Assembly (NCBI RefSeq): GCF_022458865.1
Contig: NZ_JAJNMU010000001.1
Span: 1 to 64,000, forward strand
Source: Paenibacillus periandrae
GTDB lineage: Bacteria > Bacillota > Bacilli > Paenibacillales > NBRC-103111
Direction of reading: 5' to 3'
DNA: 64,000 bases
The translations under genes and the position numbers were made by a program. Below the pieces are notes generated by a model, which worked only from the letters and a program-made list of their open reading frames with translations, searched no databases and was not told the origin of the DNA. Of this stretch, positions 1 to 9,496 are shown in pieces. Each line of letters starts with the position of its first letter. Within the stretch, counting starts at the first letter, position 1.

Positions 1-84
1 AAATCTTTGGAAATATACTCAAAGTTGGCAATTACCGATGCTCAAAATGAATATAACGAGGTTATTAATAAATTCCCAATTTAA
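1..84 (+). CDS. C-terminal end of a probable tyrosine recombinase (partial)
   Basis: Frame 1 is open from the first base and ends at TAA 82-84, encoding the tail KSLEIYSKLAITDAQNEYNE followed by VINKFPI. This pattern (SLEIYSKL, then an Asp-Ala-Gln/Tyr helix and a short hydrophobic end) resembles the C-terminus of phage or transposon-type tyrosine recombinases, just after the catalytic Tyr region. Only 27 residues are inside the window, so the catalytic residues cannot be seen and the family call is inference. If right, it is the mobility gene of the AT-rich island that follows. Confidence 0.45.
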   Translation, partial: KSLEIYSKLAITDAQNEYNEVINKFPI

Positions 85-257
85 TCCATGTGTTTGCGGG
101 TGGTGTCAGCTACGCTGGTATTACCCCAACGAGCGAGAATTATCGCAAGTTTCAAACTCTAACCCAGAATTAGACTCTAATCTGGAGTAGCTGCTTAGGT
201 TGGCCGTGGCTCCCGAGGACTAATTTATCATCAATTGATGGTGCCGCGGTGCGGCAT
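85..257 (+). other. Structured non-coding stretch after the recombinase
   Basis: No convincing gene lies here. Several hairpins are visible: GCGA/TCGC at 133-146; a near-perfect 9-bp stem with one bulged A at 164-185 (CCAGA...TCTGG around TTAG/CTAA); the 12-bp palindrome CATCAATTGATG at 229-240; and GCCGC-GGT-GCGGC at 243-255. The 3' half is G+C-richer than the flanking genes. It could be a small RNA, an end of the mobile element with recombinase sites, or a terminator complex. I do not recognise a known RNA family. Confidence 0.3.
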
Positions 258-357
258 AGATGTCTAAAATCATTATTATTTTCCTGACAGTTGAAATTCG
301 GATATTTGTATTTTTACGTATCTTTGACAGAAATTCCATCTCTTTCTACACCATTAA

Positions 358-3300
358 TTATGCGCTAAGTAATTTCTTAATTGTGCTATTGTTTTTAAAA
401 TTATCTTGTAATATTTGTAGGTCATCATTTGTTGGATTGAATCTTTTAACTCCCTTTAAGAACACACCTGCTTTTGTTTCCAGTAGCCAATTAGAGAATT
501 CTCGTTTATAAGAGACCTTATTAGATTTAATTAAATTAGTTAAAAGTACTTCATGAAGTTTTGAAATTTGATCCTCACCAAACAACCGGTTAATGTTTTC
601 CTTATCTCTTAAAACTAACTTTAAAGCACCATCAAGTTCTGGATTTTGATTAATAATATCCACCGAGGCAGAAATCAGCTTTTTCGTGATATCAATATTA
701 TGGTGATTACTTACTAATAATTGACTAGTCATTTTTATGATTTGAGCATTATTCATTTCTTGGTTGATAAGGTTAATTAACTCTTCTATTTTCTGTCTGT
801 TAGCCTCCACCCAGATTCTAATTGCATCAGTTGAATCCAATTCCCGTACTATTTTGAGAGCAATGACTGTGAACATACTATCGTCTAAATGGCTGGAAAC
901 CTGATTAATAATGTTAACTAAAACATTTATTTCATCATTGTCATTAAAATCGGTTAGTGCGAATAACTGATACACTTGGTCGTCCGACGGAATATGCTTA
1001 TTTTCTATGATCATTTCTTTAACATCATATTTATAATTTTTCCAAGACAATACAGCCAAATTTAACACACGTTTACCTTGTCCTATTGAAACTACGTTCT
1101 CTTTAACCATGTTATTCAACATATTCAAGATATTTAGTACCTCATATGACTGGTAATATCTTTCATAGACAGATGCTGCATGTTCAAATATTACTTCAGG
1201 GTCATATGGTAAAAGTGCTGCATGAGATTTTGGTAAACTTTTTAACATAATATTGCATAACTTATTATAAACTGCAGGGTCGTTTATTGCTGTTTGAGTA
1301 AATATAGTATATAGTGCTTGACCAACATTATTGTAAAATCCTAAACGAATTACTTGTGCACTAGCTGATAAGATGGTAGTTATATAATCTGTATAACTAT
1401 TCCAACTATATATCCTACCAAACAACGTGCTTAATAAGTTGCTTAGATTTTCTTCTTTTACAGATTGTTCATTGACTCCACTCAGGAATAAACTCAGCAC
1501 ATTAACTTGAGTAACATCTACTGTCTGTGATGTGTAAAGTGGGGTAAATTGTTCTACAAGTTTTTGTTTATTGTCTTCTGTTACTTCGAAATACTGTTCG
1601 CCCAAGTATTTAATAAGTTGTGGTTGAGCTTCGTTGAAAAGTTTGCCCACCCAAGAAGAATAAAGCTGATTAAATGTACTTTTATGTTGAATTCGTATTA
1701 ACTCTGATAATCTGATGGAGAGTTCAACGGTATCTATATTTACCATCCACAAGTTAATTATTTTCACTAAACTTTCAAAACTATCAGAATTAAGATTATA
1801 TGACATTGAAATCAAATTGATCAATGATGTTGAATATAATTCCTTATCTTGTAACGACCATGAAACTGGACTTTCCTCAAATAAAACAAGTCTTGTAGTT
1901 AAACTAAGAATAATATGGTTATACTGTTGCTCTGAAATCATGATTGTTACATTTTCATTAGAGAATTTCAATGCCTCAGCATTTATACTAATAGATCGAA
2001 CAGTCAGCGCATTTATTAGAAATTCCCAAACCTTGTTTTTACTTTCTTCTCCTTGCGGCCATTCTGCTTTAATTACTTGCCTCATCGAGTTTAGGAATGA
2101 GTTTTCATTAATATCTTTATTGCTCTTTAATAGATCAACACCTTCATTAATATAGCCCATACCAAGCTGATTCAATAATTCAGGGTATTTTTCGATCCAT
2201 TTTTCAAGCTCTTCATAACTGAAATGATCTTCTTTTTTACCATTTGAAAACCTTCTGATTTTTAACCAACTATAAAACTCCCCTTCGTTCTTAAAATTTA
2301 TCTTATTGCTGTATTTGGCTTCGAGTAAAATTAAAATGACTTTATTACAAATAATCTTTAATTCATCTATTAAAGGCGTTTGTCCAGTAGTTAATTTAAA
2401 ATCTATAGATGTTTCTTCACGAATAAATTCTTGGATTAGCATGGTTCCGAGTATTGATTTTTCTTCAACTGAAGCTAGCAAAAATGTTTTTTTAATATCA
2501 TCTATTCCCAGTCTCCATCTGAAATTAGGATATTTCAACAAGGAGTTAATTATAAAACTAATTGAGGAATGAAAGTTGTTGGATGGAAATCTATGAACTA
2601 ATTGTCCTAACGTAAATGATGCATTCAATATATAAACCTCAGTTTCATTTTGCAGGTCTTCAATAATATCATTAAAGACATTCATCGTGTCTACCGATAA
2701 TGACTTATCATCACTATTTGCTCCTAGTTCTTCCAGAACTGATATGGAGTCTCCATTAATTAAAGCATCATATATGGCTCGATTGTTACCAATTTTCCGA
2801 CTTAATGGATCTTGTGTCAACAATAATAATGGTTGTAAGTAATTAGGTAACCTTATACCCTGAATATATTTTAAATACTGCTTAAGATCATGATATTCAT
2901 CTTTTAACAGATGTTCAGTGCTTGAATCACTTTCACTTTTTGTCGTATACTGCGAAAGAATTCTTTTTGATCTTTCTGAAATTTCAACCTCCCCTTCCTG
3001 TTTGGATATGAACATCTTGGAAAAGGCAGTTAATAAATTATGATCTTGTAATAAATCTTCATAGAAATAGTGAAAGTCGACTCTCAATGCGCATATTATC
3101 GCTAATGTTTCCGGGTGGTCTGTGACCATCCCCTCACCCAACCCACCTGAAACATTGCTATTCGCCCCTTCGAACTCTCTCTTTTTTGCAATCCACCAAG
3201 ACTGGATAAATGAATTCAGCAACTGTAGTGCATTACGAGGACTCTGTACGTTTGGATGAATCAGTCTATCAATAACATTAGAAAGGTGAATACCTTTTTG

Positions 3301-4356
3301 CTCGAGTTCTTGTTGAAGTTGTGGCATCACTTCTAATAATTTATTAGTAGCATACGTTCTTAAATCTCTTTTTGGAAATGGAAGTACCTCTAGTCTAAAT
3401 TGAAAAATTCGATCTAAAAATCTTCTGGCATCTTGCTTATTTGAAACGGATCCAGGAAGATATTGCCCGTTTCTTTTGTTAGATAATGCATAGGCAATCT
3501 TCTCCTCATCGCATGATAATACAAAGACGATCCCTAAATCCTTTGGTAGTTCATCTTTAGGTATCTCCATAAAAATGCGTACCGCATCTAAACCTTCTAC
3601 CATTTCTTCCGCAGAAAGACGATCCAAATCATCAACAAAAACCACAATCTTCGAAGTTTTCCTTCCTACAGAAGTGTCTTTAAAAGTATGTAATTGATCT
3701 ACTAAATAATCTGAATATTGTTCCGCATTAACACTTGGAGGGTATACTTTCGTTTCAGTAGTAAGTCTTGGCATTAACATCCCAGTTGAGGAAAAGACAA
3801 ATCTTACAACTGCTGCAAATACAACAGCAAAAATACCAGCCAAGGCGGATTTCTCAACATTGCCGCCAATACCCCAAGTAAAAAGGATAAACATGAGCAA
3901 TATGATTAAAAAAATCATTAAAAGTTGAACCGGATAGAAAAGATATCGCTGATAAATATCTTGCCAGATCTCCGACCATTTCCTGGGTTTTTGTAGTACT
4001 TCAGATATTTGATGATACATTCGATCCTTGAGCTCACTTTCGTTTCCGCCAATTTCCAAGTATACATGACGTAGTAAAGCTCTTTTCACATTTTGACCAC
4101 CATAACGCCAAGAATTAAATGTAATCGGAAGTACTTCCTTACTTCTTATGGAATCATCCTTTAGTGTGCTTAGATACATTTCTTTAATCGTACTCTTGCC
4201 CACCCCCCAATTTCCTAATAGTCCAATACTATAAGGAGGTGTATTATTTTCAACCAAATTTTGTAAAGCTATCGCATAATGCCTGTGTCCAAACGCATCA
4301 TTTTCCGGATCTTGTATTTCTCTATCCAATATTGAAGGCATCTTATTATTAGTCAT
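358..4356 (-). CDS. KAP-family P-loop NTPase, large membrane protein
   Basis: Probable membrane-anchored KAP NTPase of about 1332 residues; the ATG at 4356 is preferred because GGTGGG lies just upstream, and an in-frame GTG at 4365 is the alternative. Visible motifs, numbered from the GTG, are Walker A GNWGVGKST (51-59), two adjacent transmembrane helices (about 145-165 and 174-193) inserted inside the NTPase domain as is typical of KAP proteins, and Walker B VVFVDDLDR (241-249). The remaining 900 or so residues are mostly helical and asparagine-rich with no motif I recognise. KAP proteins occur in animals and patchily in bacteria, often on plasmids or in defence contexts (PifA is the known case). 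Codon use is AT-rich, like the neighbouring island genes. A defence role is inference only. Confidence 0.8.
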   Translation of the reverse strand: MTNNKMPSILDREIQDPENDAFGHRHYAIALQNLVENNTPPYSIGLLGNWGVGKSTIKEMYLSTLKDDSIRSKEVLPITFNSWRYGGQNVKRALLRHVYLEIGGNESELKDRMYHQISEVLQKPRKWSEIWQDIYQRYLFYPVQLLMIFLIILLMFILFTWGIGGNVEKSALAGIFAVVFAAVVRFVFSSTGMLMPRLTTETKVYPPSVNAEQYSDYLVDQLHTFKDTSVGRKTSKIVVFVDDLDRLSAEEMVEGLDAVRIFMEIPKDELPKDLGIVFVLSCDEEKIAYALSNKRNGQYLPGSVSNKQDARRFLDRIFQFRLEVLPFPKRDLRTYATNKLLEVMPQLQQELEQKGIHLSNVIDRLIHPNVQSPRNALQLLNSFIQSWWIAKKREFEGANSNVSGGLGEGMVTDHPETLAIICALRVDFHYFYEDLLQDHNLLTAFSKMFISKQEGEVEISERSKRILSQYTTKSESDSSTEHLLKDEYHDLKQYLKYIQGIRLPNYLQPLLLLTQDPLSRKIGNNRAIYDALINGDSISVLEELGANSDDKSLSVDTMNVFNDIIEDLQNETEVYILNASFTLGQLVHRFPSNNFHSSISFIINSLLKYPNFRWRLGIDDIKKTFLLASVEEKSILGTMLIQEFIREETSIDFKLTTGQTPLIDELKIICNKVILILLEAKYSNKINFKNEGEFYSWLKIRRFSNGKKEDHFSYEELEKWIEKYPELLNQLGMGYINEGVDLLKSNKDINENSFLNSMRQVIKAEWPQGEESKNKVWEFLINALTVRSISINAEALKFSNENVTIMISEQQYNHIILSLTTRLVLFEESPVSWSLQDKELYSTSLINLISMSYNLNSDSFESLVKIINLWMVNIDTVELSIRLSELIRIQHKSTFNQLYSSWVGKLFNEAQPQLIKYLGEQYFEVTEDNKQKLVEQFTPLYTSQTVDVTQVNVLSLFLSGVNEQSVKEENLSNLLSTLFGRIYSWNSYTDYITTILSASAQVIRLGFYNNVGQALYTIFTQTAINDPAVYNKLCNIMLKSLPKSHAALLPYDPEVIFEHAASVYERYYQSYEVLNILNMLNNMVKENVVSIGQGKRVLNLAVLSWKNYKYDVKEMIIENKHIPSDDQVYQLFALTDFNDNDEINVLVNIINQVSSHLDDSMFTVIALKIVRELDSTDAIRIWVEANRQKIEELINLINQEMNNAQIIKMTSQLLVSNHHNIDITKKLISASVDIINQNPELDGALKLVLRDKENINRLFGEDQISKLHEVLLTNLIKSNKVSYKREFSNWLLETKAGVFLKGVKRFNPTNDDLQILQDNFKNNSTIKKLLSA

Positions 4357-4514
4357 AATTCCCACCCATTAGTTAGTTGTATTAATTTACATTATTCTAC
4401 AAATCTCTACAATTACCTTTAGCCAATCTAATATTTTTAAAAATCAGTTACCCATACCATCAGTTTTCAATTCCCTCGGTGTAAACATCAAAATAACATT
4501 TCCATAAATTACAC

Positions 4515-4565
4515 TTGCATAACAAACATATGTTCGGTATATAATAAAATAAGAATATATGTTCG
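4515..4565 (+). promoter_or_regulatory. SOS promoter with two LexA-type boxes
   Basis: CAAAC-ATAT-GTTCG at 4523-4536 matches the Gram-positive LexA box CGAAC-N4-GTTCG with one mismatch; it lies between TTGCAT (4515-4520) and the -10 TATAAT (4540-4545). A second, weaker copy, AGAAT-ATAT-GTTCG at 4552-4565, covers the expected transcription start. The arrangement implies LexA repression of the polymerase operon starting at 4582. Confidence 0.75.
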
Positions 4566-4581
4566 TATTGGTGGTGTGATT

Positions 4582-4953
4582 ATGAGCATTAACCCTAGAA
4601 ATGAGACAGAAGAAGATATTCAATTAATTAAAGAATACACATTACTGCCTATTTTACTGGATATGTTAGCGAGAGATATTGATGAACTGAAGGTGAATCA
4701 AGATAGAATTATCTATAACCACGTTATTTTCTATCTACAAGAAGTGGAGAGCTCCATTTATCCAGAATTGCAAACAATCAAGAACAAAATGAGAGAAAAA
4801 AACATTAAAATTCTACATACTGACATGAACTCGTTAGGTGTTGATGTTGAGTATAAGGTTCGTGGTTATATCCATCATTTTAAGATGTTAAGGAGCTTGG
4901 TAAAAGCAGAACTCATGAGCACGCTGCTGAACTTACGGAGGCGATTAAAATGA
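4582..4953 (+). CDS. Small protein of unknown family, first gene of the SOS polymerase operon
   Basis: A 123-residue, largely helical soluble protein with no recognised function. The ATG at 4582 is chosen because a GGTGGTG sequence precedes it and transcription should start only about 30 bases upstream; GTG 4576 is an in-frame alternative. Its C-terminal half (NIKILHTDMN, a V-Y-V-RGY segment, then a Met/Lys/Ala-Glu helix) lines up by eye with the C-terminal half of the protein encoded at 6215-6709. The polymerase gene is therefore flanked by two related proteins. The stop overlaps the polymerase start (ATGA), indicating translational coupling. LexA control is expected from the promoter. Confidence 0.75.
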   Translation: MSINPRNETEEDIQLIKEYTLLPILLDMLARDIDELKVNQDRIIYNHVIFYLQEVESSIYPELQTIKNKMREKNIKILHTDMNSLGVDVEYKVRGYIHHFKMLRSLVKAELMSTLLNLRRRLK

Positions 4954-6218
4954 TCAGGAAAAGTGAAAGGACCGTTTTCTTGGCCGATTGCGAAAGTTTT
5001 TACGCTAGTGTAGAGAAGGCTGATCATCCCGAATGTAAAAACAAACCGGTTGCTGTGGCTGGCGATCCAGCACGCCGTTCGGGGATTATACTAGCCGCCT
5101 GCCCCATTGCAAAAAGCTTCGGGGTTACTACAGCTGAACGATTAGGAGAAGCCTTGATAAAGTGCCCTGAGCTGGTTGTAATGCGCCCGCGGATGCAGCA
5201 TTATATTGATGTTTCCCTCATGATTACGCAAATCTATAAGGAGTATACCGATCTTGTTGAAATATTCTCTATAGATGAACAGTTTCTTGACGTTTCCGGA
5301 AGCCTTCATATTTTTGGGGATTCCATAACTATTGCTAAATCCATACAACAAAAAGTACTCAAACAAACGGGAGTAAAGGTACGGGTGGGTATCGGTTCAA
5401 ATAAAATGCTTTCCAAAATTGCAACAGACATATGGGCAAAAAAGAGTGAAACCGGCATATTCACTTTAAATCAACCAGATATTGAGAAGCTGCTCTGGCC
5501 GCAACCTGTACAAAAAATGTTTGGGGTTGGATCTCGGATGACAGCTCATTTTACAAGGCTCGGCATGTCTACAATCGGGGATATTGCAAGGACTTCGTTA
5601 CCACGGTTAAAGGAGAGGTTTCGAACTCGTTTTGGCAAACAAAGTGATATCCACGCAGAGGTTATGTGGAGAACCGCGAACGGCTTGGATGACTCTCCTG
5701 TGACACCTGGTACATTTAACACACCACCTAAATCAGTCGGCCACATGATGACCTTACCTAGAGATTACATTGATAATAGACAGGTAGAGACGATACTGTT
5801 AGAGCTCACAGAAGAGGTTTGTAGGGACTGCCGTCGCAAGGGGTATATGGGTTGGGTTATCTCAGTCAGCTGCATGTGCAGCCCTTATGATGCGCCTACG
5901 GGCTTCTCACGGCAAATGAAGATGCCTGATCCAACTAATAACACAAACATCGTGTATGAAGCATCGAAAATACTGTTCTATCGTTACTGGGATAAAATGC
6001 CGGTACGCCGCGTGGGCATCATGCTCAGCAACTTAGTAGATGATGAAGACTATCAATTGACCCTCTTTGAAGACCAAGTGAAGTCAAGAGCTTTAGATAA
6101 GGCCACTGATATTATAAAGGATCGTTATGGAAGCGCGGCTATCGTAAGAGCATCATCGCTAACCACTTCGGGGCAGGCGCTCGAGAGGGCACAAAAAATT
6201 GGGGGGCACTATAAATGA
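4950..6218 (+). CDS. uvrX: Y-family DNA polymerase, UvrX/DinB type
   Basis: Error-prone translesion polymerase of 422 residues, the full length expected of the UvrX/DinB group. The palm begins with the catalytic-Asp motif FLADCESFYASVE (near residue 10). The second acidic motif, SIDEQFLDVSG, follows near residue 110. Thumb and little-finger regions are present, with a region rich in Arg and Gly near the centre (GVGSRM, RFGKQSD). It overlaps both neighbours by ATGA, so the three-gene operon is translationally coupled and presumably DNA-damage induced through the LexA boxes upstream. It is clearly a paralogue of the truncated polymerase at 9537-10472. Such genes are common on Bacillales mobile elements, so it may belong to the island. 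Confidence 0.93.
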   Translation: MIRKSERTVFLADCESFYASVEKADHPECKNKPVAVAGDPARRSGIILAACPIAKSFGVTTAERLGEALIKCPELVVMRPRMQHYIDVSLMITQIYKEYTDLVEIFSIDEQFLDVSGSLHIFGDSITIAKSIQQKVLKQTGVKVRVGIGSNKMLSKIATDIWAKKSETGIFTLNQPDIEKLLWPQPVQKMFGVGSRMTAHFTRLGMSTIGDIARTSLPRLKERFRTRFGKQSDIHAEVMWRTANGLDDSPVTPGTFNTPPKSVGHMMTLPRDYIDNRQVETILLELTEEVCRDCRRKGYMGWVISVSCMCSPYDAPTGFSRQMKMPDPTNNTNIVYEASKILFYRYWDKMPVRRVGIMLSNLVDDEDYQLTLFEDQVKSRALDKATDIIKDRYGSAAIVRASSLTTSGQALERAQKIGGHYK

Positions 6219-6709
6219 GCAAAAAGCTCGAAGGTAATGGATTGTGGGAATCAAGCCGCATGATGCTTCCGCAGCATAAAGAACAATCAATGCAGAATCA
6301 AAGTGACAAACCACCTCTGGCTCCTGAACCTCCGACGAAAAAGGAGCTCGAGATGATGAGAGATTCCGTCATCCTTCCTGTTGCTCTCAACATTGTAGAA
6401 AAGAAAAGCATCGAGGCTGAGATTTCCTCTCAAACTTTGAAGCTTTTATACTCCTCAGCTGCAAAAATATTAGCTAAGTGTATACGAGAAGATGTTCAAA
6501 AATCCAAAAAAGCTCTCGTTGAAAGTAATATCCGTGTTTTTGAAGATACAAAGGATGATACTGCGATTTATTATCGTTTTATTTGCCGCGGCCACGAGGA
6601 TCAATTTACCATGACCAAAGATTTTATGCGAGCTGAGGTCAGCGTTAAGATTGGAAGGTACGTGAAAAGTCTAGTTGTGATACTTCAAGAGGCAGCTAGA
6701 AATAAGTAA
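6215..6709 (+). CDS. YolD-like N-terminus fused to a second copy of the operon's small-protein domain
   Basis: 164 residues. The first 20 residues contain KLEGNGLWESSRMMLPQH, the hallmark of YolD-like proteins that accompany UvrX polymerases in Bacillales. A Pro-rich linker follows (about 30-45). The remainder does not look like the usual YolD barrel; it resembles the 123-residue protein at 4582-4953 (shared pattern LPxxL near the start, N-I-K/R-V/I, R-G-Y/H, F-x-M, K/R-A-E). The start codon overlaps the polymerase stop (ATGA). A role as accessory or regulator of the polymerase is inferred from the operon; the biochemical function is unknown. Confidence 0.8.
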   Translation: MSKKLEGNGLWESSRMMLPQHKEQSMQNQSDKPPLAPEPPTKKELEMMRDSVILPVALNIVEKKSIEAEISSQTLKLLYSSAAKILAKCIREDVQKSKKALVESNIRVFEDTKDDTAIYYRFICRGHEDQFTMTKDFMRAEVSVKIGRYVKSLVVILQEAARNK

Positions 6710-6878
6710 CCTCAAAGCATAGTATCTTTCAGGAAGCTTTCATCATATTAGTGCTGCTCCTAAAGTCAAACTTAAGGATCGGATCTCTTGGAACTAAAAA
6801 TATTAGTCGACCGATTATGCATGTAAATAGATTTATATAATTGATCGTCCAAATATTGGATTTAAGAAGTAATAAATG

Positions 6879-6887
6879 TGATATAAT
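6879..6887 (+). promoter_or_regulatory. Extended -10 promoter of the nuclease-like gene
   Basis: TG-A-TATAAT at 6879-6887 is a perfect extended -10 element about 50 bases before the start codon. A poor -35 candidate (TTGGAT 6856-6861, 20-bp spacing) fits the extended -10 type. No LexA box is seen, so this gene is probably transcribed independently of the SOS operon. Confidence 0.6.
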
Positions 6888-6935
6888 GCAGCAAACGTAT
6901 AATAATGTTGAGAATTAATATAGGAGTGTTTATAG

Positions 6936-9188
6936 TTGGAAATAAATTACATGAAATTAAAAGAGCATTTAAACGAAGGTGATATTAAAAGTTCATCCGA
7001 TATTATTCTTGAAGTATTTAAACAATATAAAAGAAAATTTGTAAAGGTCCTTCTTCTTAATGGTTGTCTTCCTGAACCACTCCAAAGAGACTTTGAAACT
7101 AAATTTCACTCACTAAAGACTTTTTTAGGCGCATGTAACTTTTTAAACGATAGTTTTGAAGATGAAGACGATAAGATCATTTTTTTCAATCAATATATGG
7201 GTTTATTCAAAACTATTTTGGATATCTACGCCCACAATAAAAGCAATGTTCAGCGATTAAAAGAAAAGGGGATTTTTGAATTTCCCTTTCCTCAAATAGT
7301 TCACATGTTATGTGTTTTTTTAGAAAATCAAGATAGACTCTCTGATACGGAGCTTGTTAATGAAAAGAATAGTAATACTCCTTATCTAAATTTATTCAGT
7401 ATGCAATTGGCTGATCAAGATAGCGGGAATGGAAATATTTCATTGCAAAGTAATTTAGAAACAGGTATTGAAGTTACAGATACACTCTTAAAATATTTAT
7501 TTTTTAAAGGAAAGAAACAATTTAATAAAGAACTGGCGGAAACGACCGACGTGTCCCCTTATGAGATACCTAGTATAGAAAAACTTGGACTACTGGGACT
7601 GCACAGAGTAAGCCTTAACCTTTTATGGGAATTCATAAAATATCGAAACTGGAGTTTTGTGGTCGAAGAAGATGAAGGCGATAAAGATTTATTTTATTTT
7701 GGTCCTAATGACTATGAAGAATTAAAGCTTGAAAAAACAGCTGTTGAAAGATATGCATTCAAAGACCGGGTGGATGTATTTAAGAATCTTAATATGACTA
7801 AGACCTTTTTCAATAAACTCTCTTTGTCAATAAAGAAGCTGGCAGATAAAATACAAGTAAATGATATGATATCCTTATTTCAAATTGATGATAAGGACTT
7901 TAAAAATATAATTGAGTTATTCAGAAAATTAAATGATCTTGCAATTGATTCGTTGGAATTTTTGGGAGATAATTTCTTGAAAAAGAATTGTATAGGAAAA
8001 GAAAAAACGATCAATTTTGATCTTCTTGTAAATTTTGTTTGTTATTTGCAAGCACTAGGTTCTATATACAGTCAGAAAACTCATGAAGTTTTTGATGATG
8101 ATGACCGGGCATTATATAAAGTTCTAGCTCCAAGGGTAAAAAGACAATATATCATCGATCATTTTTCAAATCTTTTTCTAATTGAACCTAATATGATTGA
8201 TGAGTTAATTGAAATATTTTTATTCCAGCCCAACCCCGGGCAAGAGGAAGATCATTTTGCAGATTTATTCTCACAACCGTTAGTTTACTTTGGCAAAGAA
8301 GAGGTTATATTTATTCCATCATTAACTAAACAATTAAATATAAATAGAATTATTGAGCAGCAATTTGGTGTTTGGAAAATAGAAGATTCCTTTAAAGGTG
8401 ATAATCTAGAAAATTACCTAAGGATGGCATTATCATCAAGTCCCTTTTTGGAAGTAAATCAAGGTAGTTTGAAAATTACCGCCTTTGACGGGGAAGATGC
8501 TCAATTTGATTTTTTTGCAAAATTCCAAGATAAGATCTTACTGATAGAAATGAAATGTTTAAGAAGGCCCTATTCACCAAGAGAAACTTTTTCAAGAGAA
8601 TCTGATGTGTTTTATGGGGTGTATCAAGTGAACAGGAGGGCAGATGTTATCCAAAAGGATTGGGAAAAGATAAAAGAAAAATCTAATATCTTATTACCAG
8701 AAAATCCGCCAAAATCCAAAGATATAATTAAATTAGTATGCTTGAATATTTTAGACTTTACTGCCAAAATTAAGGATGATGTAATTATTACCGATGCTTC
8801 TTCCTTAACAAAATATTTTCTGAATCCTTATATTGAGACTATCCTGATTGAAGGAGATAAGAAGAGTACACAAAAGAGGAAAATGCTGTGGGATAAGGGG
8901 TACCCTACGGCGGAAGGACTAATAGATTTTTTAAAGAAGCCTATAGCAATCAAAGATATATATGACAGTTTAGAAGAAACACCAAGAAGGATAATGCTTA
9001 TCGATGAAGATAATGAAAATATGGCATTTCTGGATTACTCATTAACAGTAAATCCTTTAGAAAAGATGCTAGCAAATCTACAAGATGCCAATAAATCAAC
9101 AAAATTTGCGAAACCATCAAAAAAGCGAAAAAGCGAAAAAAACTCTCTGAAAAAACAAAGCAGAAAAAAAAATCGAAAACACAAATAA
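6936..9188 (+). CDS. Large protein with PD-(D/E)XK nuclease signature, unknown family
   Basis: 750 residues. The start is TTG 6936, set by AGGAG at 6922-6926 with 9-base spacing; the next ATG (6951) is too far away. Residues 1-500 are helical with no motif I know. Around 525-540 there is D525 in QFDFFAKF, a hydrophobic strand KILLIE and the motif E538-M-K540, preceded by a helix containing Glu (DNLENYL). That order is the core of PD-(D/E)XK restriction-like nucleases. The last 40 residues are a Lys/Arg-rich tail (KKRKSEKNSLKKQ), probably nucleic-acid binding. It is AT-rich and monocistronic, between the SOS operon and a truncated polymerase. A nuclease or defence role is inference; its actual target is unknown. 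Confidence 0.75.
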   Translation: MEINYMKLKEHLNEGDIKSSSDIILEVFKQYKRKFVKVLLLNGCLPEPLQRDFETKFHSLKTFLGACNFLNDSFEDEDDKIIFFNQYMGLFKTILDIYAHNKSNVQRLKEKGIFEFPFPQIVHMLCVFLENQDRLSDTELVNEKNSNTPYLNLFSMQLADQDSGNGNISLQSNLETGIEVTDTLLKYLFFKGKKQFNKELAETTDVSPYEIPSIEKLGLLGLHRVSLNLLWEFIKYRNWSFVVEEDEGDKDLFYFGPNDYEELKLEKTAVERYAFKDRVDVFKNLNMTKTFFNKLSLSIKKLADKIQVNDMISLFQIDDKDFKNIIELFRKLNDLAIDSLEFLGDNFLKKNCIGKEKTINFDLLVNFVCYLQALGSIYSQKTHEVFDDDDRALYKVLAPRVKRQYIIDHFSNLFLIEPNMIDELIEIFLFQPNPGQEEDHFADLFSQPLVYFGKEEVIFIPSLTKQLNINRIIEQQFGVWKIEDSFKGDNLENYLRMALSSSPFLEVNQGSLKITAFDGEDAQFDFFAKFQDKILLIEMKCLRRPYSPRETFSRESDVFYGVYQVNRRADVIQKDWEKIKEKSNILLPENPPKSKDIIKLVCLNILDFTAKIKDDVIITDASSLTKYFLNPYIETILIEGDKKSTQKRKMLWDKGYPTAEGLIDFLKKPIAIKDIYDSLEETPRRIMLIDEDNENMAFLDYSLTVNPLEKMLANLQDANKSTKFAKPSKKRKSEKNSLKKQSRKKNRKHK

Positions 9189-9496
9189 AATACTTACTCC
9201 TTCAGTAACATAGCGTATTTCTTAAAATTTATAAAAGTAGAGTATGTAAATGACGGCAGCTCCTAAACATTAGATGGAGCCTTCAGAGGGTCGATGTTCC
9301 TGCGAAATATGAATCTCTATTACTATGGACTCCTAAGCCTCTAGTTATTTGATGGGTCTCATCTATTGTCCAATTGAAGGTCGTTCTCTTTCTCCAAATG
9401 TGCTTAATTCATCAAATTACTCTACTTGCACAAGTAATTATAAATCAAAATGTATTCAACATTTTTTCTATCCATAAATACTAATAACAACTCCCC
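9189..9496. other. Intergenic stretch without recognised genes
   Basis: About 300 bases with no ORF having a credible start and ribosome site. It separates the nuclease-like gene from the convergent truncated polymerase. I see no repeat or IS end. Confidence 0.5.

Noticed and set aside
85..257. Possible tmRNA or tRNA fragment as an integration target
   Set aside because: No T-arm, CCA or tmRNA tag reading frame is present; similarity was only to short G+C-rich hairpins.
260..511. Plus-strand ORF of 83 codons over the KAP gene's 3' end
   Set aside because: It overlaps the KAP coding region on the other strand, has no ribosome site, and its low-complexity Phe/Ile-rich product is typical of antisense reading.
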